A stretch of 25,012 nucleotides of DNA from DASUZD01 sp036377055 (GCA_036377055.1 DASUZD010000139.1:1-25012), one strand, 5' to 3'; counted from the stretch's first letter, positions 6,698 to 13,067 are shown. Numbers and translations are program-made. The notes: generated by a model from the sequence alone, not told the origin.

Positions 6698-7348
6698 ATG
6701 AGGGTGATCGTCACACGGCCGCGTGACCAGGCCGGGCCGCTCGTCGCGCGGATCGAGGCGCTCGGGCACGAGGTCGTCGCGTGCCCGCTGATCGAGATCG
6801 AGCCGATCGACGACGGGCCCGTCGACACGACCGGCTACGACTGGCTGGTCGTGACGAGCCCGAACGGCGCGGCCGAGCTCTCCCGCCGCCGCGTCGGCGC
6901 GCTCCCGCGGGTCGCCGCGATCGGCCCCGGTACGGCCGAGGCGCTTCGCGCGCACGACATCGAACCCGAGCTCGTGGCGGGCGACTCGCGCCAGGAGGGG
7001 CTCGTCGACGCGTTCCCCGCGAACCCGCGCCGCGTCCTCTTCGCGGGCGCCGAAGGCTCGCGCCGCCACCTGATCGACGCGCTGCGCGCCGACTTCCGCC
7101 CGCTCTACCGGACGATCTTGGTCCGCCCCGAGCCGCCGCCAGAGGGCGACCTCGTCGTCCTGGCCTCGGGATCCGCCGCGCGCTCCTTTGCCGCGCTCGG
7201 GCTTGACCTCCCGGTCGTCTCGATCGGGCCGCAGACGACGCGCGCGGCGGAGCGAGCCGGGCTCCGCGTGGTCGCCGAGGCTGCGACACACGATCTCGAC
7301 GGGCTCGTCGAGGCCGTTAGGCTCGCCGCGTGTTCATCGCCTTCCTGA
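6698..7348 (+). CDS. hemD: Uroporphyrinogen-III synthase
   Basis: The 216-residue product is a HemD-type two-lobed protein: MRVIVTRPRDQAGPLVARIE at the N-terminus, a CPLIEIEPID hinge, DWLVVTSPNGAAEL (the conserved S/T-x-N-G/A loop), VAAIGPGTAEALR, a second lobe with VLFAGAEGSRRHL, then VVLASGSAARSFAAL and VVSIGPQTTRAAERAG. It closes hydroxymethylbilane with inversion of ring D. The family is poorly conserved, but these motifs and the neighbouring hemA and hemC make the call firm. The 115 bases upstream hold a GC hairpin-like stretch (CGGGG-TCAT-CCCCGG, near 6635-6649) and no clear promoter. The last 19 bases overlap the following gene. Confidence 0.93.
   Translation: MRVIVTRPRDQAGPLVARIEALGHEVVACPLIEIEPIDDGPVDTTGYDWLVVTSPNGAAELSRRRVGALPRVAAIGPGTAEALRAHDIEPELVAGDSRQEGLVDAFPANPRRVLFAGAEGSRRHLIDALRADFRPLYRTILVRPEPPPEGDLVVLASGSAARSFAALGLDLPVVSIGPQTTRAAERAGLRVVAEAATHDLDGLVEAVRLAACSSPS
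7318..7323 (+). promoter_or_regulatory. -10-like TAGGCT inside the 3' end of hemD, six bases before a GTG start
   Basis: TAGGCT is followed by CGCCGC and then the GTG at 7330. A TCGACG at 7296-7301 lies 16 bases upstream and could be a weak -35. The spacing fits a leaderless mRNA for the SAM hydrolase gene. The identical hexamer with the same spacing precedes the gene at 20623. Confidence 0.4.
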
Positions 7349-8136
7349 CCGACTTCGGGCTCCAGGACGACTTCGTCGGCACGTGCCACGGCGTCATGAA
7401 GAAGATCGCGCCCGAGGTGCAGATCATCGACGTCACCCACGGGATCGAGCCGCACCAGGTGCTTCAAGGCGCGCTCGTCCTGGCCGCGACGCTGCAGTAC
7501 ATGCCGGTCGGCGTGCACCTCGCCGTCGTCGATCCCGGCGTCGGCGGCGCGCGCAGGGCGCTTGCGCTCCGCGACGAGGAGGGCCATCTCTTCGTGGGCC
7601 CCGACAACGGCCTGCTCGTCCCCGCGGCGGAGGCGGGCGGCGGAATCGTGGCCGCGCACGAGCTCGCCAATCCCGAGTACGCGCTCCAGCCGGTGTCACG
7701 AACCTTCCACGGCCGTGATCTTTTCGCACCTGCCGCCGCCCATCTCGCGCGCGGAGTGGCGCTCGAGGAGCTCGGGCCGCCGCTCGACCCGGAGGTCCTC
7801 GTCCGCCTCGGGCTCCCCGAGCCGGCCGTTCACGCTGGGCGCATCACCGCGAAGGCTCTCTACGTGGACCGGTTCGGGAACGTGCAGCTGAACCTCGGCG
7901 GCAAGCACCTCGAGGACGCCGGAGCGCCGCCGGGGACGCGCGTCCGGCTCGAGCTCCCGGCCGGGAGTGGGAGTGCGGTTGTCGCCCGCACCTTCGCGGA
8001 CGTGGCGCCCGGGGACACGGTGCTGTACGAGGATTCGTACGGAAACGTTGCGATCGCGATCAGCCGCGGGAACGCGGCGCAGTCGCTTCGACTCGACGCG
8101 GGCGCACAGGTTTGGATCGACCTGGAATCGCGCTGA
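7330..8136 (+). CDS. SAM hydroxide adenosyltransferase (DUF62 / chlorinase-fluorinase family)
   Basis: The 268-residue product begins FIAFLTDFGLQDDFVG, the hallmark of the DUF62 family, which hydrolyses S-adenosylmethionine to adenosine and methionine. The water-activating triad described for this family, Asp-Arg-His, appears at Asp68 and Arg75 (AVVDPGVGGARR) and His127 (SRTFHGRDLF); its presence argues for hydroxide rather than halide as nucleophile. The C-terminal beta-barrel motif DRFGNVQLN and the ending DSYGNVAIAISRGNAA are also typical. The gene overlaps hemD by 19 bases but has its own possible promoter (7318). Its physiological role, perhaps SAM turnover or adenosine recycling, is not shown by the context, although a methyltransferase gene follows. 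Confidence 0.93.
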   Translation: MFIAFLTDFGLQDDFVGTCHGVMKKIAPEVQIIDVTHGIEPHQVLQGALVLAATLQYMPVGVHLAVVDPGVGGARRALALRDEEGHLFVGPDNGLLVPAAEAGGGIVAAHELANPEYALQPVSRTFHGRDLFAPAAAHLARGVALEELGPPLDPEVLVRLGLPEPAVHAGRITAKALYVDRFGNVQLNLGGKHLEDAGAPPGTRVRLELPAGSGSAVVARTFADVAPGDTVLYEDSYGNVAIAISRGNAAQSLRLDAGAQVWIDLESR

Positions 8137-8753
8137 TCCTCGGGCAGCGATTCGCGCGGCTCGTGACCGACGTGGTCGTCCGGCAGCCTCGCCTGTGGAG
8201 GATCTTTCGCACGCCTTTCCGGCGGCAGTTCGACCAGCTCGCGCCGATCTGGGAAGGCCGTCGCCGGCCGGACACCCTCGCGCCCTTCGAGCGCGGACTC
8301 GACGCGCTGCGCGAGCCTCCCCGCCGCGTGCTCGACCTCGGCACCGGCACCGGCGTCGCTGCGTTCACGGTCGCGCGGCGGTTTTCGGCCGCGGAGGTCG
8401 TCGGCGCCGACTTCGCAAGCGCGATGGTCGACGAGGCGCGCCGCCTGACGCCGGCCGAGCTGCGCGAGCGCGTCCGCTTCGAGGTCGCCGACGCGGCGCA
8501 GCTGCCCTTCGCCGAAGGCGAGTTCGACCTCGTCACGCTCGCGAACATGATCCCGTTCTTCGACGAGCTGGCGCGCGTCGTCGCTCCCGGCGGCGCGGTC
8601 GTGATCGCCTTCTCCGGAGGCTCCGGAACGCCGATCTACGTCGCTCCTGACCGCCTTCGCCGCGAGCTCGCCCGCCGCGGCTTCGGCGACTTCGAGGAGC
8701 TCCCGGCCGCGCGTGGCGTCGCTCTGGTTGCGAGGAAGCGCGCGACCGATTAA
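8112..8753 (+). CDS. Class I SAM-dependent methyltransferase
   Basis: The product has 213 residues with this start. Motif I is VLDLGTGTGVAAF (about residues 74-86), the acidic end of strand 2 is VVGADFASAMVDEAR, and VADAAQLPFAEGEFDLVTLANMIPFF contains motifs II/III. It therefore belongs to the Methyltransf_11/25 group acting on an unknown small molecule. The start is uncertain: TTG 8112 overlaps the SAM hydrolase by 25 bases, and an in-frame GTG at 8163 gives a product beginning TDVVVRQPRLWRIF. The N-terminal 'RQPRLWRIFRTPFRRQFDQLAP' type segment is conserved in similar actinobacterial proteins in my memory, so both starts keep it. A terminator-like pair of hairpins follows. Confidence 0.82.
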   Translation: MDRPGIALILGQRFARLVTDVVVRQPRLWRIFRTPFRRQFDQLAPIWEGRRRPDTLAPFERGLDALREPPRRVLDLGTGTGVAAFTVARRFSAAEVVGADFASAMVDEARRLTPAELRERVRFEVADAAQLPFAEGEFDLVTLANMIPFFDELARVVAPGGAVVIAFSGGSGTPIYVAPDRLRRELARRGFGDFEELPAARGVALVARKRATD

Positions 8754-8802
8754 CGTCCGGTCCACGGGACGTTCGCGGCGCGGTAGCACCGGCCCGGACG
8801 TT
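8752..8802 (+). repeat. Long-range inverted repeat after the methyltransferase gene
   Basis: AACGTCCGG (8752-8760) pairs with CCGGACGTT (8794-8802), enclosing 33 bases. It starts within the stop codon and is followed directly by a stronger hairpin (8806). It may be part of a bipartite termination or mRNA 3'-end structure. Confidence 0.4.
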
Positions 8803-8805
8803 CGG

Positions 8806-8836
8806 AGGGGGCGAAATCCTCGCGGTTTCGCCCCCT
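8806..8836 (+). terminator. Intrinsic terminator-like hairpin before tRNA-Phe
   Basis: AGGGGGCGAAA (8806-8816) pairs perfectly with TTTCGCCCCCT (8826-8836) around a nine-base loop, followed by ATGTTTGG, a short weak T-rich tail. It lies between the methyltransferase gene and the tRNA and probably ends the upstream operon. Confidence 0.6.
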
Positions 8837-8856
8837 ATGTTTGGTGCCTTCCCGGC

Positions 8857-8862
8857 TACACT
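8857..8862 (+). promoter_or_regulatory. -10-like TACACT upstream of tRNA-Phe
   Basis: TACACT lies ten bases before the mature tRNA 5' end, leaving room for a few leader bases to be removed by RNase P. No good -35 is found 16-18 bases upstream, where the terminator stem lies. The -10 call is tentative. Confidence 0.35.
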
Positions 8863-8872
8863 TCGCCACCCG

Positions 8873-8945
8873 GGCGAGGTAGCTCAGTTGGTAGAGCACA
8901 CGGCTGAAAACCGTGGTGTCGCCGGTTCGATTCCGGCCCTCGCCA
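8873..8945 (+). tRNA. tRNA-Phe (anticodon GAA)
   Basis: The acceptor stem GGCGAGG (8873-8879) pairs with CCTCGCC (8938-8944), and the discriminator is A. The D arm is GCTC-AGTTGGTA-GAGC. The anticodon stem CACGG/CCGTG encloses CTGAAAA, giving anticodon GAA. The T arm is GCCGG-TTCGATT-CCGGC. The variable loop is short (GTGTC). The 3' CCA is not encoded (ACTGCC follows). The fold is complete, with no odd feature. Confidence 0.97.
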
Positions 8946-8948
8946 CTG

Positions 8949-9000
8949 CCGCCCGAAGTCCGGCTCCGGCTTCGCCGGTAGCCATGACGACTTCGGGCGG
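8949..9000 (+). terminator. Strong hairpin immediately after tRNA-Phe
   Basis: CCGCCCGAAGTC (8949-8960) pairs perfectly with GACTTCGGGCGG (8989-9000), and inside it CCGGC-TTC-GCCGG forms a second small stem (about 8967-8978). No T-tract follows, so it could be a terminator or a 3' processing structure for the tRNA transcript. Confidence 0.5.
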
Positions 9001-9029
9001 GAACGGCCGCTAACGGACAGCCTGTGAGG

Positions 9030-9056
9030 GCCGACGCCGGCGGAGCCGGCATCGGC
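9030..9056 (-). terminator. Hairpin at the 3' end of the PWQ-repeat membrane protein gene
   Basis: GCCGACGCCGGC (9030-9041) pairs with GCCGGCATCGGC (9045-9056), 11 of 12 pairs, with a GGA loop. It begins nine bases beyond the stop of the minus-strand gene. No T-run is present. It may serve both strands because the tRNA unit ends on the other side. Confidence 0.45.
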
Positions 9057-9064
9057 GGTGACGA

Positions 9065-10702
9065 TCAGAGTCGGTCGACGCGCAGGAGCTCAGGGACGCG
9101 GAAACTCTCGAGGCCTTCTCGCTGCTCGATGCCGCCGAGCACGGCGAGAACGATGCAGAGACCCACGACGAGCCCGCCGCCCCACGTGATCCCCACATCG
9201 CGAAAACGAACGAGCTCCGCAGCCGCAAGTGCGAGCAGCGCAAGCGGGAGTAGGACGAGCGGATAGGCGCTTTCTCCAGGGACGGCGATCCGCCTCGCCC
9301 ACGACGTGAGGAGGTGCAGAGCGAGGAGCACGCCTGCGACCGTCAGCCACGAAGGCGACGAGAAACGGGCGAACGACTGCGCCTGCACTCGCCCAGGGAG
9401 GACGTCCCACCAAGGGACCACGACGATCACGAGATACGCGAGACAGGCGGCCATGGGCACGACCCGGAGGAGCAGGCGAGTCCGGTCGAGCGGTCCGGGT
9501 CGTAGGCGGGCCACGGCGAGCACCATCAAAACGGCGGCTGCGCTGAAGCCGACGATTGCGCCGTAACCAACGCGAAAGCCTGGAAGGTCGGGCGCAGCGA
9601 CCTCGAATCCGAGCGTAGCGACGAGTAGCGCGATCCCGGCGACGAGCTCGACGACCTGCGTGTGGAGCCGCCGCCACCCGAGGCTCATCACCAAGACCAT
9701 CATCGCGAGAGGCGCCGCCGCGGAGCCGGCGATCGTCACCCACGCATCGGTCGAAACGCAGCGGCCGGCATAGGGGCCGAGGTCAGCGCTGCTCGGGTAG
9801 CACACCTTCTGCCACGGCAGAAAGAAGGCCGCCACGAGGAGTGCCGCAGCGGCGGCGGTCGCGACGGCCTGAGATGACAGTCGCACCAGCCGCACCACCG
9901 ACGGAGCACCGAAGACGGCGATGAGGACGAGCGCCAGCGCCAGGCCGAGCGCAAGCCACGCCCCGTAGGCTCGAGAAGCGCCGAGCGTGACTGCGCCGAC
10001 CGCCGCTCCCGTGAAGAGAGCCGTGGTCGCGGAGACGCCAAGCCGCTCGCCCACGCTTGACCTACTCGTCCACGAGGCGACAGCCAGGCAGGCTGCGACC
10101 GCCGCGAGAACGGCCGCGGGGCTCTCGATTCCGAGGAACTTGATGGGTTGCTGGCCGCCGATCCGCTGCCAGGGCAGGAGGAAGGAAACGAGCAAGGCCA
10201 GGCCAAGGACGAGGGCGGCCGCTCGAGAGGCAGAGCGCTCGCGCGCGAGCTCCCCGCGGCGGAGCGCAGCCGCCGCGAGGAGAGCGACGACTCCACCTGC
10301 GACTCCGAGGTAGGCCCCATAGGCGTAGTGGAAGTCGATCCCCGTCAGCCCGACCTGGCGCTGATTTCCGAAGGACCGGGACTGGGCTGCAACGGCGAAC
10401 GCGAAGTAGCTCGCGACGAGAGCGGACAGACCCAACGGCAGGCGCTTAGTCAGATTCGGGCGGACGAGGGCGGCGATGGCGCCCCCCGCCAGAGAGAGTG
10501 CAACGAGGGCCGCGGCGTCGCCGATCCCCGAGGACCACCCGTCGATGCTGAGGCCTTCCGGGAAGAGGTTCAGAAGTCCAAAGACGTCACCGCCGTCGCC
10601 GCACCTGGGGCCGCAGGACGCCTCCTGCCAGGGCATGTAGAGGCTCGCCAGAAACGCAAGTCCGCCTGCCAGCAACAGGAAGACCGGCCAAGCGCGTCGC
10701 AT
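9065..10702 (-). CDS. Membrane protein with four internal 'PWQ' repeats, function unknown
   Basis: I do not recognise a named family. The 545-residue protein is almost wholly hydrophobic, with about 16 helices, and is built of four related units. Each opens with a helix ending in a Pro-Trp-Gln motif (PWQ at 24-26, 177-179, 296-298; PWW at 430-432), followed by a polar extracytoplasmic-looking stretch, then further helices, the last starting with YGA (128-130, 246-248, 380-382; WGG at 507-509). Cys pairs occur in the polar loops of unit 1 (Cys30, Cys34) and unit 3 (Cys301, Cys315). There is no enzyme motif. The ATG is six bases downstream of a TAGCTT -10-like hexamer with no ribosome binding site, suggesting a leaderless message. 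The gene is monocistronic; the response regulator upstream on the same strand ends 51 bases before it. Coding confidence is high, function unknown. Confidence 0.85.
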   Translation of the reverse strand: MRRAWPVFLLLAGGLAFLASLYMPWQEASCGPRCGDGGDVFGLLNLFPEGLSIDGWSSGIGDAAALVALSLAGGAIAALVRPNLTKRLPLGLSALVASYFAFAVAAQSRSFGNQRQVGLTGIDFHYAYGAYLGVAGGVVALLAAAALRRGELARERSASRAAALVLGLALLVSFLLPWQRIGGQQPIKFLGIESPAAVLAAVAACLAVASWTSRSSVGERLGVSATTALFTGAAVGAVTLGASRAYGAWLALGLALALVLIAVFGAPSVVRLVRLSSQAVATAAAAALLVAAFFLPWQKVCYPSSADLGPYAGRCVSTDAWVTIAGSAAAPLAMMVLVMSLGWRRLHTQVVELVAGIALLVATLGFEVAAPDLPGFRVGYGAIVGFSAAAVLMVLAVARLRPGPLDRTRLLLRVVPMAACLAYLVIVVVPWWDVLPGRVQAQSFARFSSPSWLTVAGVLLALHLLTSWARRIAVPGESAYPLVLLPLALLALAAAELVRFRDVGITWGGGLVVGLCIVLAVLGGIEQREGLESFRVPELLRVDRL

Positions 10703-10708
10703 ACGGGA

Positions 10709-10714
10709 AAGCTA
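10709..10714 (-). promoter_or_regulatory. -10-like TAGCTT six bases before the PWQ-protein ATG
   Basis: Read on the minus strand, TAGCTT is followed by TCCCGT and the ATG at 10702. No ribosome binding site fits in this space, so a leaderless transcript is likely. No good -35 is seen at 16-18 bases. Confidence 0.4.
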
Positions 10715-10721
10715 TTCGCCG

Positions 10722-10749
10722 CCGCGGCCCAGCTTGGTGGCGGCCGCGG
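10722..10749 (-). terminator. GC-rich inverted repeat after the response regulator gene
   Basis: CCGCGGCC (10722-10729) and GGCCGCGG (10742-10749) can form an eight-bp stem with a 12-base loop, between the stop of the response regulator and the promoter of the next minus-strand gene. There is no T-tract, so termination is only a possibility. Confidence 0.3.
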
Positions 10750-10753
10750 TCAC

Positions 10754-11158
10754 TCAGTCAGCTGAAGCGGGCCGCCGTGCCTCGACGAGCCGCTTGAAGA
10801 GCGTGTCGACGAGCTCGTCCTTCAGCAGGACGGCGTCGGCCCCGGCTTCCTCCGCGGCCTTGTGCAGCTCGGGATCGTGGTCGCCGGTCAGCGCGATCAG
10901 GCAGAGCGCCGGGTTGTCGCGGCGCAGGTGCGCGAGCGTCGTCACCCCGTCGATCAGCGGCATGTGGAGGTCGAGCACGAGCGCGTCCGGCCGGAGCTCC
11001 TCGACGAGCTCGATCGCTGCGAGCCCGTCGCCCACGCTGCCGACGACGGTCAGCTCGTCCTGACCTTCCACGAGCGGGCGCAGGCTCTCGAGGAACAGCT
11101 CGTCGTCGTCGGCGAGCAGCACCCGGATTCGATCGGCGCCAGCGACCCCGGAGCTCAC
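10754..11158 (-). CDS. Single-domain response regulator (CheY-like receiver)
   Basis: The product has 134 residues and consists only of a receiver domain. The acidic pocket is LLADDDE (residues 14-20), the phospho-acceptor is Asp63 in VLDLHMP, and the switch Thr91 (ALTG) and Lys113 (LLKD) are in place, so the phosphorylation site is intact. No DNA-binding or other output domain is attached, and no histidine kinase lies within the window, so it must act through partners or compete for phosphate. The GTG start is six bases from a TAACTT -10-like hexamer that overlaps the -10 of the divergent arginase gene. The receiver sequence resembles the NarL/FixJ class. Confidence 0.9.
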   Translation of the reverse strand: MSSGVAGADRIRVLLADDDELFLESLRPLVEGQDELTVVGSVGDGLAAIELVEELRPDALVLDLHMPLIDGVTTLAHLRRDNPALCLIALTGDHDPELHKAAEEAGADAVLLKDELVDTLFKRLVEARRPASAD

Positions 11159-11164
11159 CCGTGG

Positions 11165-11170
11165 AAGTTA
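11165..11170 (-). promoter_or_regulatory. -10-like TAACTT for the response regulator
   Basis: On the minus strand TAACTT is followed by CCACGG and the GTG at 11158. A TTGCAC (11189-11194, minus) lies 18 bases upstream as a possible -35; it falls inside the arginase coding start. The hexamer shares two base pairs with the plus-strand TAGCCT. Confidence 0.45.
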
Positions 11171-11174
11171 GCCT
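11169..11174 (+). promoter_or_regulatory. -10-like TAGCCT for the arginase gene
   Basis: TAGCCT is followed by eight bases and the GTG at 11183. No ribosome binding site is seen, so the message may be leaderless. The hexamer overlaps the divergent response-regulator -10 (11165-11170), so polymerase could occupy only one at a time. No convincing -35 is visible. Confidence 0.4.
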
Positions 11175-11182
11175 TGCCCGCC

Positions 11183-12091
11183 GTGTCGGTGCAACCCCAG
11201 CAGGCAGTCGCGGTGATCGGAGCGCCGCTCGACCTCGGCGCGGGACGCCGCGGCGTCGACATGGGGCCGTCCGCGATCCGCTACGCAGGCCTGGACGCCC
11301 GCATTCAGGGGCTCGGCCGCGAGTGCCACGACTGGGGCAACGTCGACGCGCCGGTGGCCGAGGCGACCGACATGGGCGACGAGCGCGCCCGCTTCCTGCG
11401 CCCGATTCTCGAGACGTGCGAGCGCACCGCGCAGCTGGTGAGGGACGCCGTCACCGATGGTCATCTCCCGCTCGTGCTCGGCGGCGACCACTCGGTTGCG
11501 ATCGGCACCCTCGGCGGCCTCGCGCAGGCGCACGGACCGGGCGGCGTCCTCTGGATCGACGCGCATGGCGACCTCAACACGCCGGAGACATCGCCGAGCG
11601 GGAACGTGCACGGCATGGCGCTCGCGGCCGCGCTCGGCCTCGCGGGCGATCGTTTCGCGAGCGAGGTCTGGCCGCTGCCGTCGGTCGAGCGGACGCGCGT
11701 GGCCCTCGTCGCCGTCCGCGCGCTCGACGAGGGCGAGCGCACGCTGCTTCGGGACCTCGGGGCGCGCGTCTTCACGATGAGCGACGTCGACCGGATAGGC
11801 GTCGAGCCCGCGATGCGCGAGGCGCTCGGGCACGTCGAAGGCTCCGGCTTCGTCCACGTCAGCCTCGACATGGACGCCGTCGACCCGGACGTGGCGCCCG
11901 GGGTCGGCACTCCGGTCCGCGGTGGACTCTCGTATCGCGAGGCGCACCTCGCGCTCGAGCTCGTGGCCGAGTCCGGCCTCGCGGGCTCGCTCGAGGTCAC
12001 GGAGGTGAACCCGATCCTCGACCGCGAGAACGCGACCGGCACGCTCGCCGTCGAACTGGTCGCTAGCGCGCTAGGAGCGAGGATCCTCTAG
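11183..12091 (+). CDS. rocF: Arginase (ureohydrolase family)
   Basis: The enzyme hydrolyses L-arginine to ornithine and urea at a binuclear Mn centre. In the 302-residue product (usual arginase length) the metal ligands are visible: His103 in LGGDHSVAIG, Asp126/His128/Asp130 in WIDAHGDLN, and Asp229/Asp231 in SLDMDAVDPD. The substrate loop TPETSPSGNVHGM (133-145) and GTPVRGGLSYREA near the end are arginase-like rather than agmatinase-like, which favours arginase. DAHGD replaces the commoner DAHAD. I chose GTG 11183; GTG 11189 is an equally plausible start. The gene is divergent from the receiver protein. No urease or other arginine genes are in the window, so the pathway role (arginine catabolism or nitrogen supply) is inferred from the family alone. 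Confidence 0.92.
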   Translation: MSVQPQQAVAVIGAPLDLGAGRRGVDMGPSAIRYAGLDARIQGLGRECHDWGNVDAPVAEATDMGDERARFLRPILETCERTAQLVRDAVTDGHLPLVLGGDHSVAIGTLGGLAQAHGPGGVLWIDAHGDLNTPETSPSGNVHGMALAAALGLAGDRFASEVWPLPSVERTRVALVAVRALDEGERTLLRDLGARVFTMSDVDRIGVEPAMREALGHVEGSGFVHVSLDMDAVDPDVAPGVGTPVRGGLSYREAHLALELVAESGLAGSLEVTEVNPILDRENATGTLAVELVASALGARIL

Positions 12092-12259
12092 GACACTTGA
12101 CTCACCGACCGTGCCGTGCGCAAATCGTGCCTGCGAGGGCGGTGCAAATCTGTAAAAGGCCTGGAAATAGGCAGCAAGACGCGCCTTCCGATTGTGCTCG
12201 TAGAATCCGTTGACACAGGAGACTGTCCCGTCCAACTAGGGCGGCTAGGCCTCTGCTTC
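12092..12259. other. Low-GC intergenic stretch upstream of a strong terminator
   Basis: There are 204 bases between the arginase and DUF3800 stops, clearly less GC-rich than its flanks. It contains a TTGACA (12210-12215) but no good -10 at 17 bases (CAACTA). I find no tRNA fold, no known RNA signature and no convincing reading frame. It may be a long 3' UTR of arginase, or it may encode a short RNA ending at the 12260-12297 terminator. Confidence 0.4.
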
Positions 12260-12297
12260 GCCCCCCGCTTCCGCTCAGAAGCGGGGGGCTGTTTTCT
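12260..12297 (+). terminator. Strong Rho-independent terminator
   Basis: GCCCCCCGCTTC (12260-12271) pairs perfectly with GAAGCGGGGGGC (12278-12289): 12 bp, loop CGCTCA, followed by TGTTTTCT. The T-run lies on the plus strand, so it ends plus-strand transcripts (arginase or a short RNA). It lies against the stop codon of the minus-strand DUF3800 gene and is the best intrinsic terminator in the window. Confidence 0.85.
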
Positions 12298-13054
12298 ATC
12301 GCGGCCAAACGACGATGCCGGGAATTCCGCCCTTGAGCTTGTTGGCGGGTCGGTAAATGCCGGTGCCGATCTGATCCCACATGTTCTGGGGCACGATCTG
12401 GACCAGACGTTGAGGGGGCTGGAAGACGCGTCGAAACGCCGCGTATGCGTTCAGGTCAGCCATCTGCACGAAGTAGGAATGGCCTGAGTCGCGCGCGACG
12501 GGGTCATCGATGAGGAACTTCGCGGGCCGACTCAAGGAGCCTGTCCCGAACGCGCTTCCCGCACGCCCGGCCCGTCGCGCCTTGCGGGCGATCTTCCGTA
12601 TCGTCGCTGCCTCGCCCTCGTCATGGAAGATCATGACCGGCGTTGTGCTCTTCGTTGAGAGACGCTCCAGTCGCTGGATCAGATATTCCCAGGCGACCTC
12701 GCGAGGGTCCCGCCCCTGATCTTTCGCTTCGAGCTTTTCCTTGTTGATGATGATCGCGAATGTCTTCGTACCGATGTTTGCCTGCACGCGCATGCAGAGG
12801 GTGTAGATGCGACGGCGCGTATCCTCGGTCAGGCCAAGCCGGTAGAAAATCCCCTTGTTGCGAAGAAGAAAGTTCGCCTTCAACTCCGCGTTGATCAGGA
12901 CTCCGAAGTTCTTCTTCAGCATCCGACGGAAATCAATTAGATCATCGAAAACGCGCGGCCAGCCGTCGGACGCGACGAGGACACAAGCGAGTGTGTAGGT
13001 CTTCGAGCCAGACGGACCTGTATCGCCTGAGTCATCTACGTAGGCGAGAAACAT
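12296..13054 (-). CDS. DUF3800 domain protein
   Basis: The 252-residue product starts MFLAYVDDSGDTG, the DUF3800 opening (YxDESGD). Other features match the family: a KANFLL region in the first half, VMIFHDEGEA in the middle (about residues 143-152) and, near the C-terminus, FLIDDPVARDSGHSYFVQMADLNAYA, where the acidic cluster and Q-x-A-D motif are conserved. The acidic residues suggest a metal-dependent RNase H-like nuclease, but the biochemical role is not established. GC is much lower than in neighbouring genes (45% by my count at 12721-12780, against 75% at 11881-11940), indicating recent transfer. Such proteins are often found in mobile or defence-rich regions. The ATG is seven bases after a TACAGT -10-like hexamer. 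No partner gene of similar composition is adjacent. Confidence 0.88.
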   Translation of the reverse strand: MFLAYVDDSGDTGPSGSKTYTLACVLVASDGWPRVFDDLIDFRRMLKKNFGVLINAELKANFLLRNKGIFYRLGLTEDTRRRIYTLCMRVQANIGTKTFAIIINKEKLEAKDQGRDPREVAWEYLIQRLERLSTKSTTPVMIFHDEGEAATIRKIARKARRAGRAGSAFGTGSLSRPAKFLIDDPVARDSGHSYFVQMADLNAYAAFRRVFQPPQRLVQIVPQNMWDQIGTGIYRPANKLKGGIPGIVVWPR

Positions 13055-13061
13055 GCATAGA

Positions 13062-13067
13062 ACTGTA
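13062..13067 (-). promoter_or_regulatory. -10-like TACAGT before the DUF3800 gene
   Basis: Minus-strand TACAGT, then seven bases (TCTATGC), then ATG. A ribosome binding site is absent. The arrangement is the same as at host genes in this window, so the acquired gene may be expressed leaderless. No clear -35 is seen. Confidence 0.4.

Noticed and set aside
10862..11182. Longer arginase start upstream, running antisense through the response regulator
   Set aside because: The arginase family homology begins at about GTG 11183; the extension is antisense to an intact receiver gene.
12092..12259. tRNA, SRP RNA, 6S or tmRNA in the low-GC spacer
   Set aside because: No cloverleaf or recognisable conserved core could be formed; only the terminator is solid.
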